Origin: Batillaria attramentaria
Lineage: Eukaryota > Mollusca > Gastropoda > Batillariidae
Assembly: GCA_018292915.2 (NCBI GenBank)
Contig: JACVVK020000227.1
Location: 458,001-522,000 of the forward strand
DNA: 64,000 nucleotides
Reading direction: 5' to 3'
In this document: positions 24,818-34,295 of the stretch, one piece after another
Numbering within the stretch: the first letter of the stretch is position 1
Layout: each line of letters opens with the position of its first letter
Program-made: the position numbers and the translations under genes
Notes under the pieces: model-generated
Told to the model about the DNA's origin: nothing
What the model saw: only the letters and a program-made list of their open reading frames with translations
Database searches by the model: none

Positions 24818-25068
24818 CCCTGGCTTAATCGAAATAACCTGACATACGCTAAAGTGATATGAAATTTGTTCTTCTAGGGCTGACTGATACAGAGCGAAAC
24901 ACGGAGTAAAACACAACAGCCAAATCTCGTGCGACATTTCCGGTGGACAGCCACAGGCCTGCAAGAACCCACTGTCTGCTACAACCACAATACAGCCACC
25001 GAGACAAAACTCCACCGTCTGCTTTGTAACCTACAACAAACACACAGACTCTGAGACCATAGATAAAC

Positions 25069-26808
25069 ATGGCAACTGGAGGATCAGTCAGATCTGAAGG
25101 TGACACTGACAGGAACGAGGCTCTGACTTGTGCCCTGTGTCTGGACATCTACACGTCTCCCAAACTTCTCCCCTGTCACCACACGTTCTGCCAACACTGT
25201 CTGAAAGATCTGGCATCCAGACACCGTAACAACAACTTCCCCTGTCCGTCATGCCGCAAGCAAACAGCAGTGCCCCCTGGCGGAGTGTCAGACTTTCAGA
25301 CCAACTTCTACATCGGTAGGGAGGATCTGGAGCGAGCCCGTGTTGGGACTGTGTGTATGAACCACATCAAGCAAGAGCTGGACCTGTACTGCGTACAGTG
25401 TGACCTGCCCATCTGTCTCAAGTGCAAGATGACGAAACACGAGAAACACGAGACAGAAGACCTGAGTGACGCCGCTGTACGCGCCATGACCCAGCTGTCA
25501 ACGGACAAGAGTCGACTAGAGCGTTGTGTGGGGGACGTTCAGAAACACGTGCAGCTCGTCACACAAGAACAGCAGGCGGTGAAGGACAAACACGCCGCCC
25601 TGGTGGCCAACATCCGCAACAGACAGGCCACACTGAAGGCGGCAGTCGACAAGTACACGGACGACGCGCTGGCCTCGCTACACAACATCACCACTGACAT
25701 CACGGACACACACAAGGCGGACCTGCACTGTCTGCAGCAAAACCTGCAGCAACTGACCAAGCTACAGCAGCGGGTGCAGCAGGCTGTGGACAACGGAGCG
25801 GGCTGTGAGCTGGTGACTGTGGCCAGAGAGATGAAATGCGGACGTGGCAGCGAGGAAGCCGTGCAGAAGCTGATGACAAAACAGATGACGACCGTCTGCC
25901 GTCCTATCCTCCGCTTCAGCGCCACACACGACGTCAATTTAGAGCGCATGCGCGACTACATAGGTAACGCGGCGAAGATGGAGATGGCGGTGTCAGCGCC
26001 TGAAGTGACAGTGATGGAGCAGTTCCGATGTCGGGAAGATCCGGACACTGACGTTTATCACGTGTGTCCCCTGACTGACGGTAATGTGTGGGTGTCGTAT
26101 GAACCGAGTATAATGCGTGAAGGTGCAGTGTGTGAAAAGTTCAGTACTGACGGCGAAGTTGTTGATACTTATAAACAGGATGTCCGTGCCAAGGTAACAT
26201 GGGCTGCGCTCAAAAATGGCTCTGATATGTGTCCGGTACAAAGGAAGGGAAATATTCATACGTATGCAAAGAAGACTGAACCACAACTCACCAGGTTCTT
26301 CCGTTTATACAACGACCTGACAGGACGGGCAACTGTATATTCTATCACGATAGTGTCTGAATGCCCATTAAAAACTAAAGGAACAAAAGAATTCAGGGTA
26401 AAGTGTGCCGCTCATCGTGCATTCGACGTTGTTGACGCCAGCGAGCAGCTGTTTGTGGTGCTGGAGGAAGCGCAGGCACCAGACCTCCAGCACACAGTGC
26501 GGCTGTACCGACGCCCACAGCCGGGCGCCATCGCCACCTACATCCCGCCTGTAGCGCCCTTCCAGCCGTCGGACGTGTGTTTCTACACGCTGGGCGGTCA
26601 CGAGGTGCTGCTGGTGGCTGATGAGCTCAACGACGCCATCCACGTGGTGAACGTGCAGGACGGGCGCCTGAGCTTCGCGCGCTACCTGGCCCCGGGCTGT
26701 CCGCTGCTGGTGCAACCCACGGCGCTCAACACGGACACCAGAGGTCGCCTGTGGGTCGCCTGTAGGGGCGGTACCATCCTCACTTGTAGGCCTACATCCA
26801 GCGCTTGA
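25069..26808 (+). CDS. TRIM-family protein: RING, B-box 2, coiled coil, propeller-like C terminus (579 aa, intronless)
   Basis: The start ATG sits in a good context (AAACATGG). Residues 21-62 form a C3HC4 RING: C21, C24, C36, H38, C41, C44, C59, C62. Residues 96-127 form a B-box 2: C96, H99, C108, C111, C116, C119, H124, H127. A helical, glutamine-rich coiled coil spans about 135-260 (QQNLQQLTKLQQRVQQ). The C-terminal 270 residues have short beta-like phrases and end DTRGRLWVACRGGTILTC, as in the NHL/propeller-like ends of many mollusc TRIM proteins; no PRY-SPRY was recognised. RING TRIMs act as E3 ubiquitin ligases, often in innate immunity; that role here is inferred. The whole protein is in one exon. 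Codons near 26090-26420 are more AT-rich than the flanks. The exact family member cannot be named. Confidence 0.92.
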   Translation: MATGGSVRSEGDTDRNEALTCALCLDIYTSPKLLPCHHTFCQHCLKDLASRHRNNNFPCPSCRKQTAVPPGGVSDFQTNFYIGREDLERARVGTVCMNHIKQELDLYCVQCDLPICLKCKMTKHEKHETEDLSDAAVRAMTQLSTDKSRLERCVGDVQKHVQLVTQEQQAVKDKHAALVANIRNRQATLKAAVDKYTDDALASLHNITTDITDTHKADLHCLQQNLQQLTKLQQRVQQAVDNGAGCELVTVAREMKCGRGSEEAVQKLMTKQMTTVCRPILRFSATHDVNLERMRDYIGNAAKMEMAVSAPEVTVMEQFRCREDPDTDVYHVCPLTDGNVWVSYEPSIMREGAVCEKFSTDGEVVDTYKQDVRAKVTWAALKNGSDMCPVQRKGNIHTYAKKTEPQLTRFFRLYNDLTGRATVYSITIVSECPLKTKGTKEFRVKCAAHRAFDVVDASEQLFVVLEEAQAPDLQHTVRLYRRPQPGAIATYIPPVAPFQPSDVCFYTLGGHEVLLVADELNDAIHVVNVQDGRLSFARYLAPGCPLLVQPTALNTDTRGRLWVACRGGTILTCRPTSSA

Positions 26809-26955
26809 AGGAAATGATAAAATTGTGTTTATGGCTGACTGATGGCACTGGGTTGATGGTTGACTGCTGAAATCAGCCATGTTCGAACCGAAATAACTGA
26901 ATCTTCTTCGAGATTATTTTTGTTTGTTTGTTTGCTTGCTTTTTAGTTTTTGGTA

Positions 26956-27166
26956 CAGTGGAATCCGGATGTATTAAAGGCCTGATGTAGTAATGATCCG
27001 GCTGTAGTAAAGGAATTTTTGGGTCCCGGTCCCATCTGTTCATGTTCTCTATTAATTTCCGCCGGTTGTAGTAATATTTTAGACTCCGGATGTAGTAATA
27101 ATCCGCATGTAGTAAAGTTATAATCAGGTCCCGGGGGAAGCTGGACTCCGGTTGTATTAATATTGT
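26956..27166. mobile_element. pogo/mariner-like MITE
   Basis: Starts with CAGTGGAATCCGGATGTATT directly after a TA dinucleotide, and contains repeated GGATGTAGTAATAATCC-type words. The same terminus, inverted, ends the copy at 56645-56817 next to TA. A TA target site and CAGTGGAA-type ends point to the Tc1/mariner-pogo superfamily. The right end is degraded or truncated by the adjoining LINE. No transposase is present. Confidence 0.6.
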
Positions 27167-27176
27167 TCTAGAGTAA

Positions 27177-28040
27177 TCTCAGCTTCAACCACTACAACTC
27201 AACCTTAGTTATGACTTTGCGCAAATTGAGCAAGTTCGTAGCCACCGCTTGCTCGGCGTAATAGCGGATGATTCTCTAAAATGGCAGCTCCACCTTGAAA
27301 ATGTTTCAAAAAACATATCTAAAAAGCTATTTTTATTGTCTAAAATAAAACCAGTTGTTGATTTACAGACGCGCAAGCTATTTTTTAATGCGTATATCCG
27401 ACCAAATATAGATTATGCGTCAACTATTTGGGACGGTTGTGGTGAACTCCATGTTAAAAAGTTAAATTCCTTGTACCGACGCGGCATTAAGCTTGTTCTT
27501 CCCGACCCCACTCTCACCACCGATGAAAGGCTCACGGTGCTAGAACTTCTACCATTAGAAAAACATTTGGCCCTCAACAAATGCCTGATGATGCATAATG
27601 TTCTGAAAGGGAAAGCCCCTTCCTACTTGTCAAAACTCTTCAGGCCCAGTGACACCCGATACAGCACCTCTAGGAACAGTCTATTTGTCCCACGTCCACG
27701 TCTAGACTTGTTCAAGTCTAGTTTCTCCTATTCTGGTGCATTCATCTGGAACATGCTACCACCTGAGGTCCGACTAATTAACAATTTCTCAAGGTTCAAA
27801 GTTCACGTGCGTCAGAATTTTCTGACTAATAAATAATTTTTCACGGTCCTCACTAACCATGGTAAAAAAAAAAAAAAAAAGTCTTCCCTTTACTGAGTTT
27901 TTAGTTCTTTAGAATTTGTTATGAGTATTTCTCTTGTATTTTGAGTTGATAACTTCTTATTCTTTGCATAAGCATTTACACTTTAATGTTCGTGAAATGT
28001 GCTGTAAAGCGTGAAAGTGCTGGTCAGTCCGTGCGCGCAC

Positions 28041-28108
<68 letters not shown>

Positions 28109-28219
28109 TGATGCATTTTGAGTGCTTTGTTAGTGTAGCAAGGACAGATAGTAAGAGAGACCTGTGCGTCTATTATCTCATCCTTGGAAAATAAAGTTTC
28201 AGTCAGTCAGTCAGTCAGT
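27177..28219 (+). mobile_element. 5'-truncated non-LTR retrotransposon (LINE)
   Basis: The frame 27177-27836 encodes the C-terminal part of a LINE reverse transcriptase: RSHRLLGVIADDSLKW, then NAYIRPNIDYASTIWDG, LYRRGIKLVLPD, and WNMLPPEVR near the end. The N-terminal endonuclease and the catalytic part of the polymerase are absent, so it is a dead fragment. The probable 3' untranslated region follows, with an A16 run at about 27864 and a GT tract at 28041-28107. It ends at AATAAAGTTT plus a (CAGT)n tail near 28219. The CR1/Jockey-like group is a guess; the 3' limit is inferred from the tail. Confidence 0.75.
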
Positions 28220-28351
28220 CCCTTTTCCAAGATGGCGACCAAACGAAATGTTCTTCCATTGTACTTCTTTTACATTTTTTTACTGATTAAAGACAACATT
28301 TCATTCCATAACATCTGACGATTTTTCTTTTAACCCATATTTTTAACATAG

Positions 28352-28473
<122 letters not shown>

Positions 28474-28799
28474 TTAATGTTCCTTTATTGAACTGTTACA
28501 CATCGTCGTTCACACGGAAAAATTGCAGAAGTCGATTTTCCTCACTTTTCAGGAGAAGCAAAAAAATGATTTATTTGAGTATTTATCATCGTATCAAAAA
28601 GAAATTTTACTGGACGATTCATAATCGTTTCTTCTATTTGGTTAGTAAAGTTTAGTTATCATAGTGAATTGCATTTTGAAGAAAAATAGTAATTTAAGCG
28701 ACTTTGGAAATTTTTTGTGTAAGAGTTCCAACCAAAATACCGACTTACGCAATTTTGCAGGTGATTTACGCAGTTTTACCAAAATTATAAAGCGTGGTC

Positions 28800-29000
28800 G
28801 ATTTCGGCAATTTTTCACTGGCAATTACCCAAATTTTTTCCAAACTAAAATCACAACAAAATCTTCGGCAATTTTTCACTGGCAATTACGCGGGTTTCTC
28901 CAAACTAAAATCACAACAACATCTTCGGCAATTTTTCACTAGCAATTACGCAGTTTTCTCCAAACTAAAATCACAACAAAATCTTCGGCAATTTTTCTCC
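28800..29000. repeat. 60-bp tandem repeat, about 3.3 copies
   Basis: Units begin CGGCAATTTTTCACTGGCAA and end with ACTAAAATCACAACA. The last copy is partial and diverged. Nothing coding was recognised. Confidence 0.85.
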
Positions 29001-29519
29001 TGCCAGTGACGCAATTCTGTCAATACCCAAATCACCACAATAGGCTAGGAAAATTGCTGAACAAGGTAGAACAAATTTGATCCTAACTTTTTATTACAGA
29101 TTTCAGTAGAACACAGGCCCCTAATGCTGTGGTGGTCTCCGTGAATTTTTTTCTCCGTCCGCGTCACCGTTAAAAACGACCGTTTATCTTGCCATTTTCA
29201 CTATATGAGCCCTATAAATGGGCTTTTGAGGGTGTACACAAAGTATGCGTGTTTGCGGGTACAGAAATGCGCAGAACTCCACTCTAAATACGGTTACTGT
29301 TAGACAAGACATGCATTGTTGACATACTGAAATTTTACCCCAATCAGAATGATGCTTCCTGGAAAATTGCGGCCATCAGTTTGGCCGTTGATTCAAAGGA
29401 CCCTGTAAAACGGCAGTATTTGATGCTTGTGCACTTATCAGGTCACTGCAGGTGACATGTATCGCGGAAAACATTTACGAACATTCAACAATTTAGTCAG
29501 GAAACGCTTCTTTGATGTT
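29001..29519. other. Spacer, no gene recognised
   Basis: AT-rich DNA before the 196-bp satellite. No exon or RNA gene recognised. Confidence 0.4.
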
Positions 29520-30180
29520 GTGAAGTTAGGTTAGTGTAAGCGAGAATGGGCGGAGAAAGTAATGAGTGGGATCGTTTGTAAGAGATGTTACCGGCAGACG
29601 GTATTTCGGATGTAAAATGGTGGCTGCTGTGTATTTAAAAAAGATGTGACGGCAAAATAACCATTTGTATATGTAGCTGAGTGTCTAAGCTATCTAATGA
29701 AGTGTGTTTTGTGCTTCGCAATTTGGTCAGTGTGGGCGGGAATGGACGGAGAATGTAACGAGTCAGACCGTTGTAAAAAGTTGTGACCGTCAGACGGTAT
29801 TTCGGACTTAAAATGGTGGCTGCTGGGTATTTAAGAAAGATGTGACGGCCAAATGAGCATTTATATTTGTAGCTGAGTGTCTAAGCTATCTAATGAAGTG
29901 TGTTTCGTATTTCGGAATTTGGTAAGTGTAAGCGAGAATGGACGGAGAAAGTAATGAGTGGGATCGTTTGTTAGAGATGTTACCGGCAGACGGTATTTCG
30001 GACTTAAAATGGTGGCTGCTGGGTATTTAAAAAAGATGTGACTGCAAAATAAGCATTTGTACTTGTAGCTGAGTGTCTAGGCTATCTAATAAAGTGTGTT
30101 TTGTGTTTCGGAATTTGGTTAGTGTGGGCGGGAATGGACGGAGAAAGTAATGAGTGGGATCGTTTGGAAGAGATGTTACA
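29520..30180 (+). repeat. 196-bp satellite, block 1 (about 3.3 copies)
   Basis: Each unit contains GGACGGAGAAAGTAATGAGT, GATGTTACCGGCAGACGG, AAAATGGTGGCTGCTGGGTA and GTAGCTGAGTGTCT in order. The last unit breaks off at a (CA)n tract. The same satellite reappears at 47205-48485. One reading frame of each unit is open for about 30 codons (DGESNEWDR...KWWLLGI). Confidence 0.9.
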
Positions 30181-30182
30181 CT

Positions 30183-30183
30183 G

Positions 30184-30243
<60 letters not shown>

Positions 30244-30255
30244 TGATATACACTG

Positions 30256-30323
<68 letters not shown>

Positions 30324-30335
30324 TGATATACACTG

Positions 30336-30379
<44 letters not shown>

Positions 30380-30391
30380 TGATATACACTG

Positions 30392-30454
<63 letters not shown>

Positions 30455-30470
30455 CACGCAGGTACGCACG
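30183..30470. repeat. (CA)n microsatellite with three CGGTGATATACACTGT interruptions
   Basis: CA runs of 40-70 bp separated by an identical 16-bp interruption, so the compound unit was duplicated. Confidence 0.95.
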
Positions 30471-30724
30471 CACGCATATACAGCGCTGCCCCTCATTAGT
30501 GCACCCCCCCCCCTCCACCACCATCCCCGCTTCTTCATTCCACGTGATCACGTGATGACACCACCATTACACATATTGTTACATGACTATAATTATCATT
30601 CACATTGTCACAGTCACTGTCACCACAACACCACAACCATTCTCCTACGTACAGAGCCAGTGGTCCTCTACCGCTCCTGTTCAAGGTCCATTAGAAGTGG
30701 TCACTGGCCTACTTTGTGGGCTTA
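30471..30724. other. Spacer with a poly-C tract
   Basis: A short poly-C run near 30505. No gene seen. Confidence 0.4.
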
Positions 30725-30728
30725 TTAG

Positions 30729-30994
30729 GGCTCAGTCGGTATAGTTCGCCCGTTAGGGGGGTGCAAATATATACCAGTCAATTCCGTCGATATTTCGCAT
30801 AAAGTCGAGTCGTAGAATGAAGTCAGCGGCCACGTGACTTCACCTCGCCAGACCCCGGAGTACATTTGCACCCCCTCCCGCGTTGCGGGGATACAGTCGC
30901 CCCCGTTAGCGGACAACTGGAGTTTATTTGCCCCTCCTGCTCATGACTGGTATACATTTGCACCCCCTAACGGGCAAACTATACCAACAGAGCC
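30729..30994. mobile_element. 266-bp MITE with about 50-bp terminal inverted repeats
   Basis: The left end starts GGCTCAGTCGGTATAGTTCG and the right end is its inverted match (ACTATACCAACAGAGCC). Both then have TAGGGGG-type and TATACCAGTCA words. A TTAG direct repeat flanks it at 30725-30728 and 30995-30998; a 3-bp TTA reading would fit PIF/Harbinger. No open frame of note lies inside. A terminus-like fragment occurs near 23108. Confidence 0.75.
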
Positions 30995-30999
30995 TTAGT

Positions 31000-31480
31000 A
31001 GTATTGTTCGTGATGCGCATTAAAGGGGACAATGTGATCATTCTTATGCTGACAGATCGTTCTGACCTGTTTTCGTGGTATCTATCATCACACCACTTAG
31101 ACACCTGGACACTGACAGCGTCTGTAATACTGGCACTGAGCCAACAGAAATATACTCGATCATGCGGTGTCCACACTGAGCGCTCCAATAGTGTAACAAT
31201 AGTGGTAGAATCTGAATGTTCGATCGCTCGCGCAAAATGTAAACAACACGGTATCGCATTAAGAGCTGTACTAATCATCAAGATAGAGTATTTCGAGCGT
31301 ACAGACACACACACGAGCGACACTGTACCAGAACGTACGTTGGCTTAGCAAAGATGGCATTAAGTTAGTCCGTTTAAATACACGATCCTAACTGCCATCA
31401 GCCTGCTTAGGACAGGCTGTCAATCTCTTGTCAATCACATTTTTTGTCGATAAAATCTACAAAGGGAACTTTTCTGGAGA
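31000..31480. other. Spacer, no gene recognised
   Basis: Open on both strands for about 110 codons (31004-31348 and 30979-31323), but neither translation resembles a known protein, and codon-level features look random. Confidence 0.4.
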
Positions 31481-31486
31481 AAATTT

Positions 31487-31527
31487 GCCCCCCCCCCCCC
31501 CCCCCACCGCTCCACCCCCCCCCCCCC
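31487..31527. repeat. Poly-C tract
   Basis: About 40 bp of nearly pure C, then A/C-rich DNA. Possible G-quadruplex on the minus strand. Confidence 0.9.
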
Positions 31528-31803
31528 ACCCCCAAAAAACAGTAAACAACTGAACAACCACAAACTAACAAATAAACAAACAAACAAAACAAAAACAAAA
31601 AACATTTTTGAGTGGCAAAAGGCTCTCGCAATAAAAGAAAAATGAACACAATGTTTTGCCAGTGGTAAGTTCGTCTGGTAAGCTTAAGTCTTGCTAAATG
31701 TGTTGGTAATTGCGTTCATACTGATAGTAAAAGCGGCGAGAATATGGAGAATGTGGAGCTGTCTTCCTCACGACCATCGGCTGCTGGCGACACTGTGCGG
31801 GGT

Positions 31804-32082
31804 TAATAGGGGCCGTTTCAAAATGCGCAGAGGTGCCCTAGTTCGAGGTGAATAGGGGCCGTTTCAAAATGCGCAGAGGTGCCCCAGTGCTAGGTGAATA
31901 GGGGCCGTTTCAAAATGCGCAGAGGTGCCCCAGTTCGAGGTGAATAGGGGCCGTTTCAAAATGCGCAGAGTTTCCCCAGTGCTATGTGAATAGGGGCCGT
32001 TTCAAAATGCGCAGAGGTGCCCCAGTTCGAGGTGAATAGGGGCCGTTTCAAAATGCGCAGAGGTGCCCTAGTGCGTCCCCAA
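31804..32082. repeat. 46-bp tandem repeat, about 6 copies
   Basis: Each unit contains AATAGGGGCCGTTTCAAAAT and GCGCAGAGGTGCCC. Copies differ mainly in the last dozen bases, in an alternating pattern (GTTCGAGGTG versus GTGCTAGGTG), suggesting a two-unit ancestor. Confidence 0.92.
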
Positions 32083-32216
32083 AATGCAATATCTATGCCC
32101 CCCCCCCCCTCCCCCCACCCCTCACCCACACAAAGAAGAGGAAGAAGAAGAAGTTATAAACGCGGCCCCTGATGAAAGACTATAGAGGTGAACCTGTGTC
32201 TACAAAGACCAGGACA

Positions 32217-32300
32217 GGGCGAGATGGCGTAGTGGTTAAGGCGTCTGCTGTGGATCCTGAGGCACATGTTTGAATCCTGTGGTGGGCAGGAATTGTAATA
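32217..32300 (+). mobile_element. tRNA-like SINE head fragment
   Basis: GATGGCGTAGTGGTTAAGGC resembles a tRNA box A, and GTTTGAATCCTG about 40 bp later resembles box B. The body and tail are not clear. It could be a degenerate tRNA-derived SINE; a functional tRNA is unlikely, as the acceptor arm does not pair. Confidence 0.45.
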
Positions 32301-32409
32301 TACTGATGTTGATGTGTATGAGTGAATGCCTATAATTCAAGTGAGCGTGCGTTTCGGATTCAGTTCGCAGTTCTTTGTGCCGAGCAGTTGGGATAAAGTG
32401 TCTATAATT

Positions 32410-32432
32410 ATTAATGCACATCATCATCATCA

Positions 32433-32463
<31 letters not shown>

Positions 32464-32471
32464 CATCATCA
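32410..32471. repeat. (CAT)n / (CGT)n trinucleotide repeat
   Basis: ATC/ATCGTC triplets of about 60 bp. Confidence 0.9.
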
Positions 32472-33379
32472 CCAATTACCGCAACGTAGCTGACACAGAT
32501 GTAAGAAATTATTATTTAACATACACTTATGATGTTTTCGCTTCGGTCTGTGATTTTGTGATTTTGCTTAGATGAATTTAAAAAAAAACACCTTTTTGTT
32601 TTTATTTCGAAAACTGCTTGGTTTTGCTTATTGTAGGTTGATTGTTTGCTTTTGGTTGTGGGGTGGTAGATCTGTTGTTGATTTTTGTTGTTGTTGTTTT
32701 TATCTCTCTTCTCCCAAATCAAATTTGTTGTCAAGATTAATTGTCTGTTTAATTATTGTGAAGTGAGAGATGTACATTTTCCCTACAGTTCTGGATCAGT
32801 GAGTGACTGTATAATATGAATACTCTCTTTCTCTTAGCTTATGAAGTCATGGACCACAATTGTAGAACCTGTTTCTGACCCCCTGCCCCCCCCCCCCCCC
32901 CAAAAAAAAAAAAAACCAACAACAAAAAAAACCCCACAAAAAACCCCAAAACAAAACAAAAATAAACCCCACAAAACAAAAACAAACAAACAAACCAAAG
33001 AAACAAACAAAAAACCCAACAACAACCACCACCACAACCACAACAACAACAAACAAACAAAAAGGCAATAACAAAAAAAAAAAACAAGCAAAAACAAAAG
33101 CAGAAAAAAAAAGAAAAACAAAAACAAACCAACACCCGAATCTATTTTGACATGCGTCTGTGTTGTAGACTGAATACCATGGCGGTTAATTTTGTGTTGT
33201 GATTGTCCTCGGTTGTATAAATTCAGTGCCAATCTTTCAGCGCCAGCAAGGCCCTTAATAACAGCGTATACAATCGTTAGTGTCAGTGAGGGACCGGAGA
33301 GGACACCACCCACAGTTCAAGTCTTTTTTTTTTTTTTCGTTCCAACACAAGTGCTCCAGTCTGGAACAATCCACACAAT
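32472..33379. other. Low-complexity spacer, A/C-rich
   Basis: The stretch 32880-33130 is nearly all A and C (poly-C followed by CAAA-type words). It gives false hydrophobic frames on the minus strand. No gene recognised. Confidence 0.5.
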
Positions 33380-33808
33380 AGAGTTTCAGTTTCACTCAGA
33401 CTAGAGAGAGAACGGCCTTCCTGTACAGACAATGTGTCAGTTGGTGATAGGACAATGGCATCTATTATCAACGTATTGTATATGTAAGGGGAGGGGTGGG
33501 GGAGGGGTACGTGATGAACAACGGGGATTTGACCTTAACGCCTTTGGTAACGTCTAAATTTGTTACTGACTTAAAGGGAAACACGCGATGTGGGCGTGAG
33601 CCACTGTGCCCAAGTTTCACTCCAAGTGGAGAGGAAGCCGCCTTCCTGTACAGACAATATGTCAATTGGTGATATGGCATGGCGTCTGTAGTGAAGCGAT
33701 ATAGTGAAGGTATTGTAGTTGTACTGTGTGAGCGGTTTCGCATCAGCAACATGGGAGTTTTGACACTAACGCCTTTGGTAACGTCTGAATTAGTTAATGA
33801 CTGTAAGA
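33380..33808. repeat. Imperfect tandem duplication, about 230 bp per copy
   Basis: CCTTCCTGTACAGACAAT and AACGCCTTTGGTAACGTCT each appear twice, about 230 bp apart (for example 33538 and 33769). Copies are clearly diverged, so the duplication is old. Confidence 0.75.
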
Positions 33809-33903
33809 GATGGTCACGACAGAGGTGTACGTGCGACATCCCAACATGTCTAGTGTTAGTTGAGCTTTAAACGAAAGATTTCTTCGCCTCGTTCTAGCTC
33901 CGT

Positions 33904-33935
33904 GAGTGTGTGTCTCTGTGTGTGTGTGCGCGCGC

Positions 33936-34020
<85 letters not shown>

Positions 34021-34030
34021 CGCGCGCTCG
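33904..34030. repeat. (GT)n/(GC)n microsatellite
   Basis: GT tract with symmetrical GCGCGC blocks on both sides; potential Z-DNA. Confidence 0.92.
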
Positions 34031-34167
34031 AGAAATTAAGCTTTCCCGAATGAACTTGCGATTTCTGTGAACTGACAAACAGGACACAGCTGGCTCTACA
34101 CTCACTGTACAGTTTCCTGGCGTGGTTTCCGTCAGCTCATTTTCACGTCGCGTGATCATCATGGTGT

Positions 34168-34171
<4 letters not shown>

Positions 34172-34202
<31 letters not shown>
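34172..34202. repeat. (CT)n microsatellite
   Basis: About 30 bp of CT about 90 bp before the 73-bp satellite. Confidence 0.9.
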
Positions 34203-34206
<4 letters not shown>

Positions 34207-34295
34207 CAATACACCCAGCAAGGCAAAGTTCCTTCAGTGCAATGTGTTGCTGTTATTTTTAACATGCCCGACTGCTACGTGTACTGAACGCGCTG

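Noticed and set aside
32834..33313. Hydrophobic minus-strand frames rich in F, V and G
   Set aside because: They come from the A/C-rich low-complexity stretch; no family resemblance.
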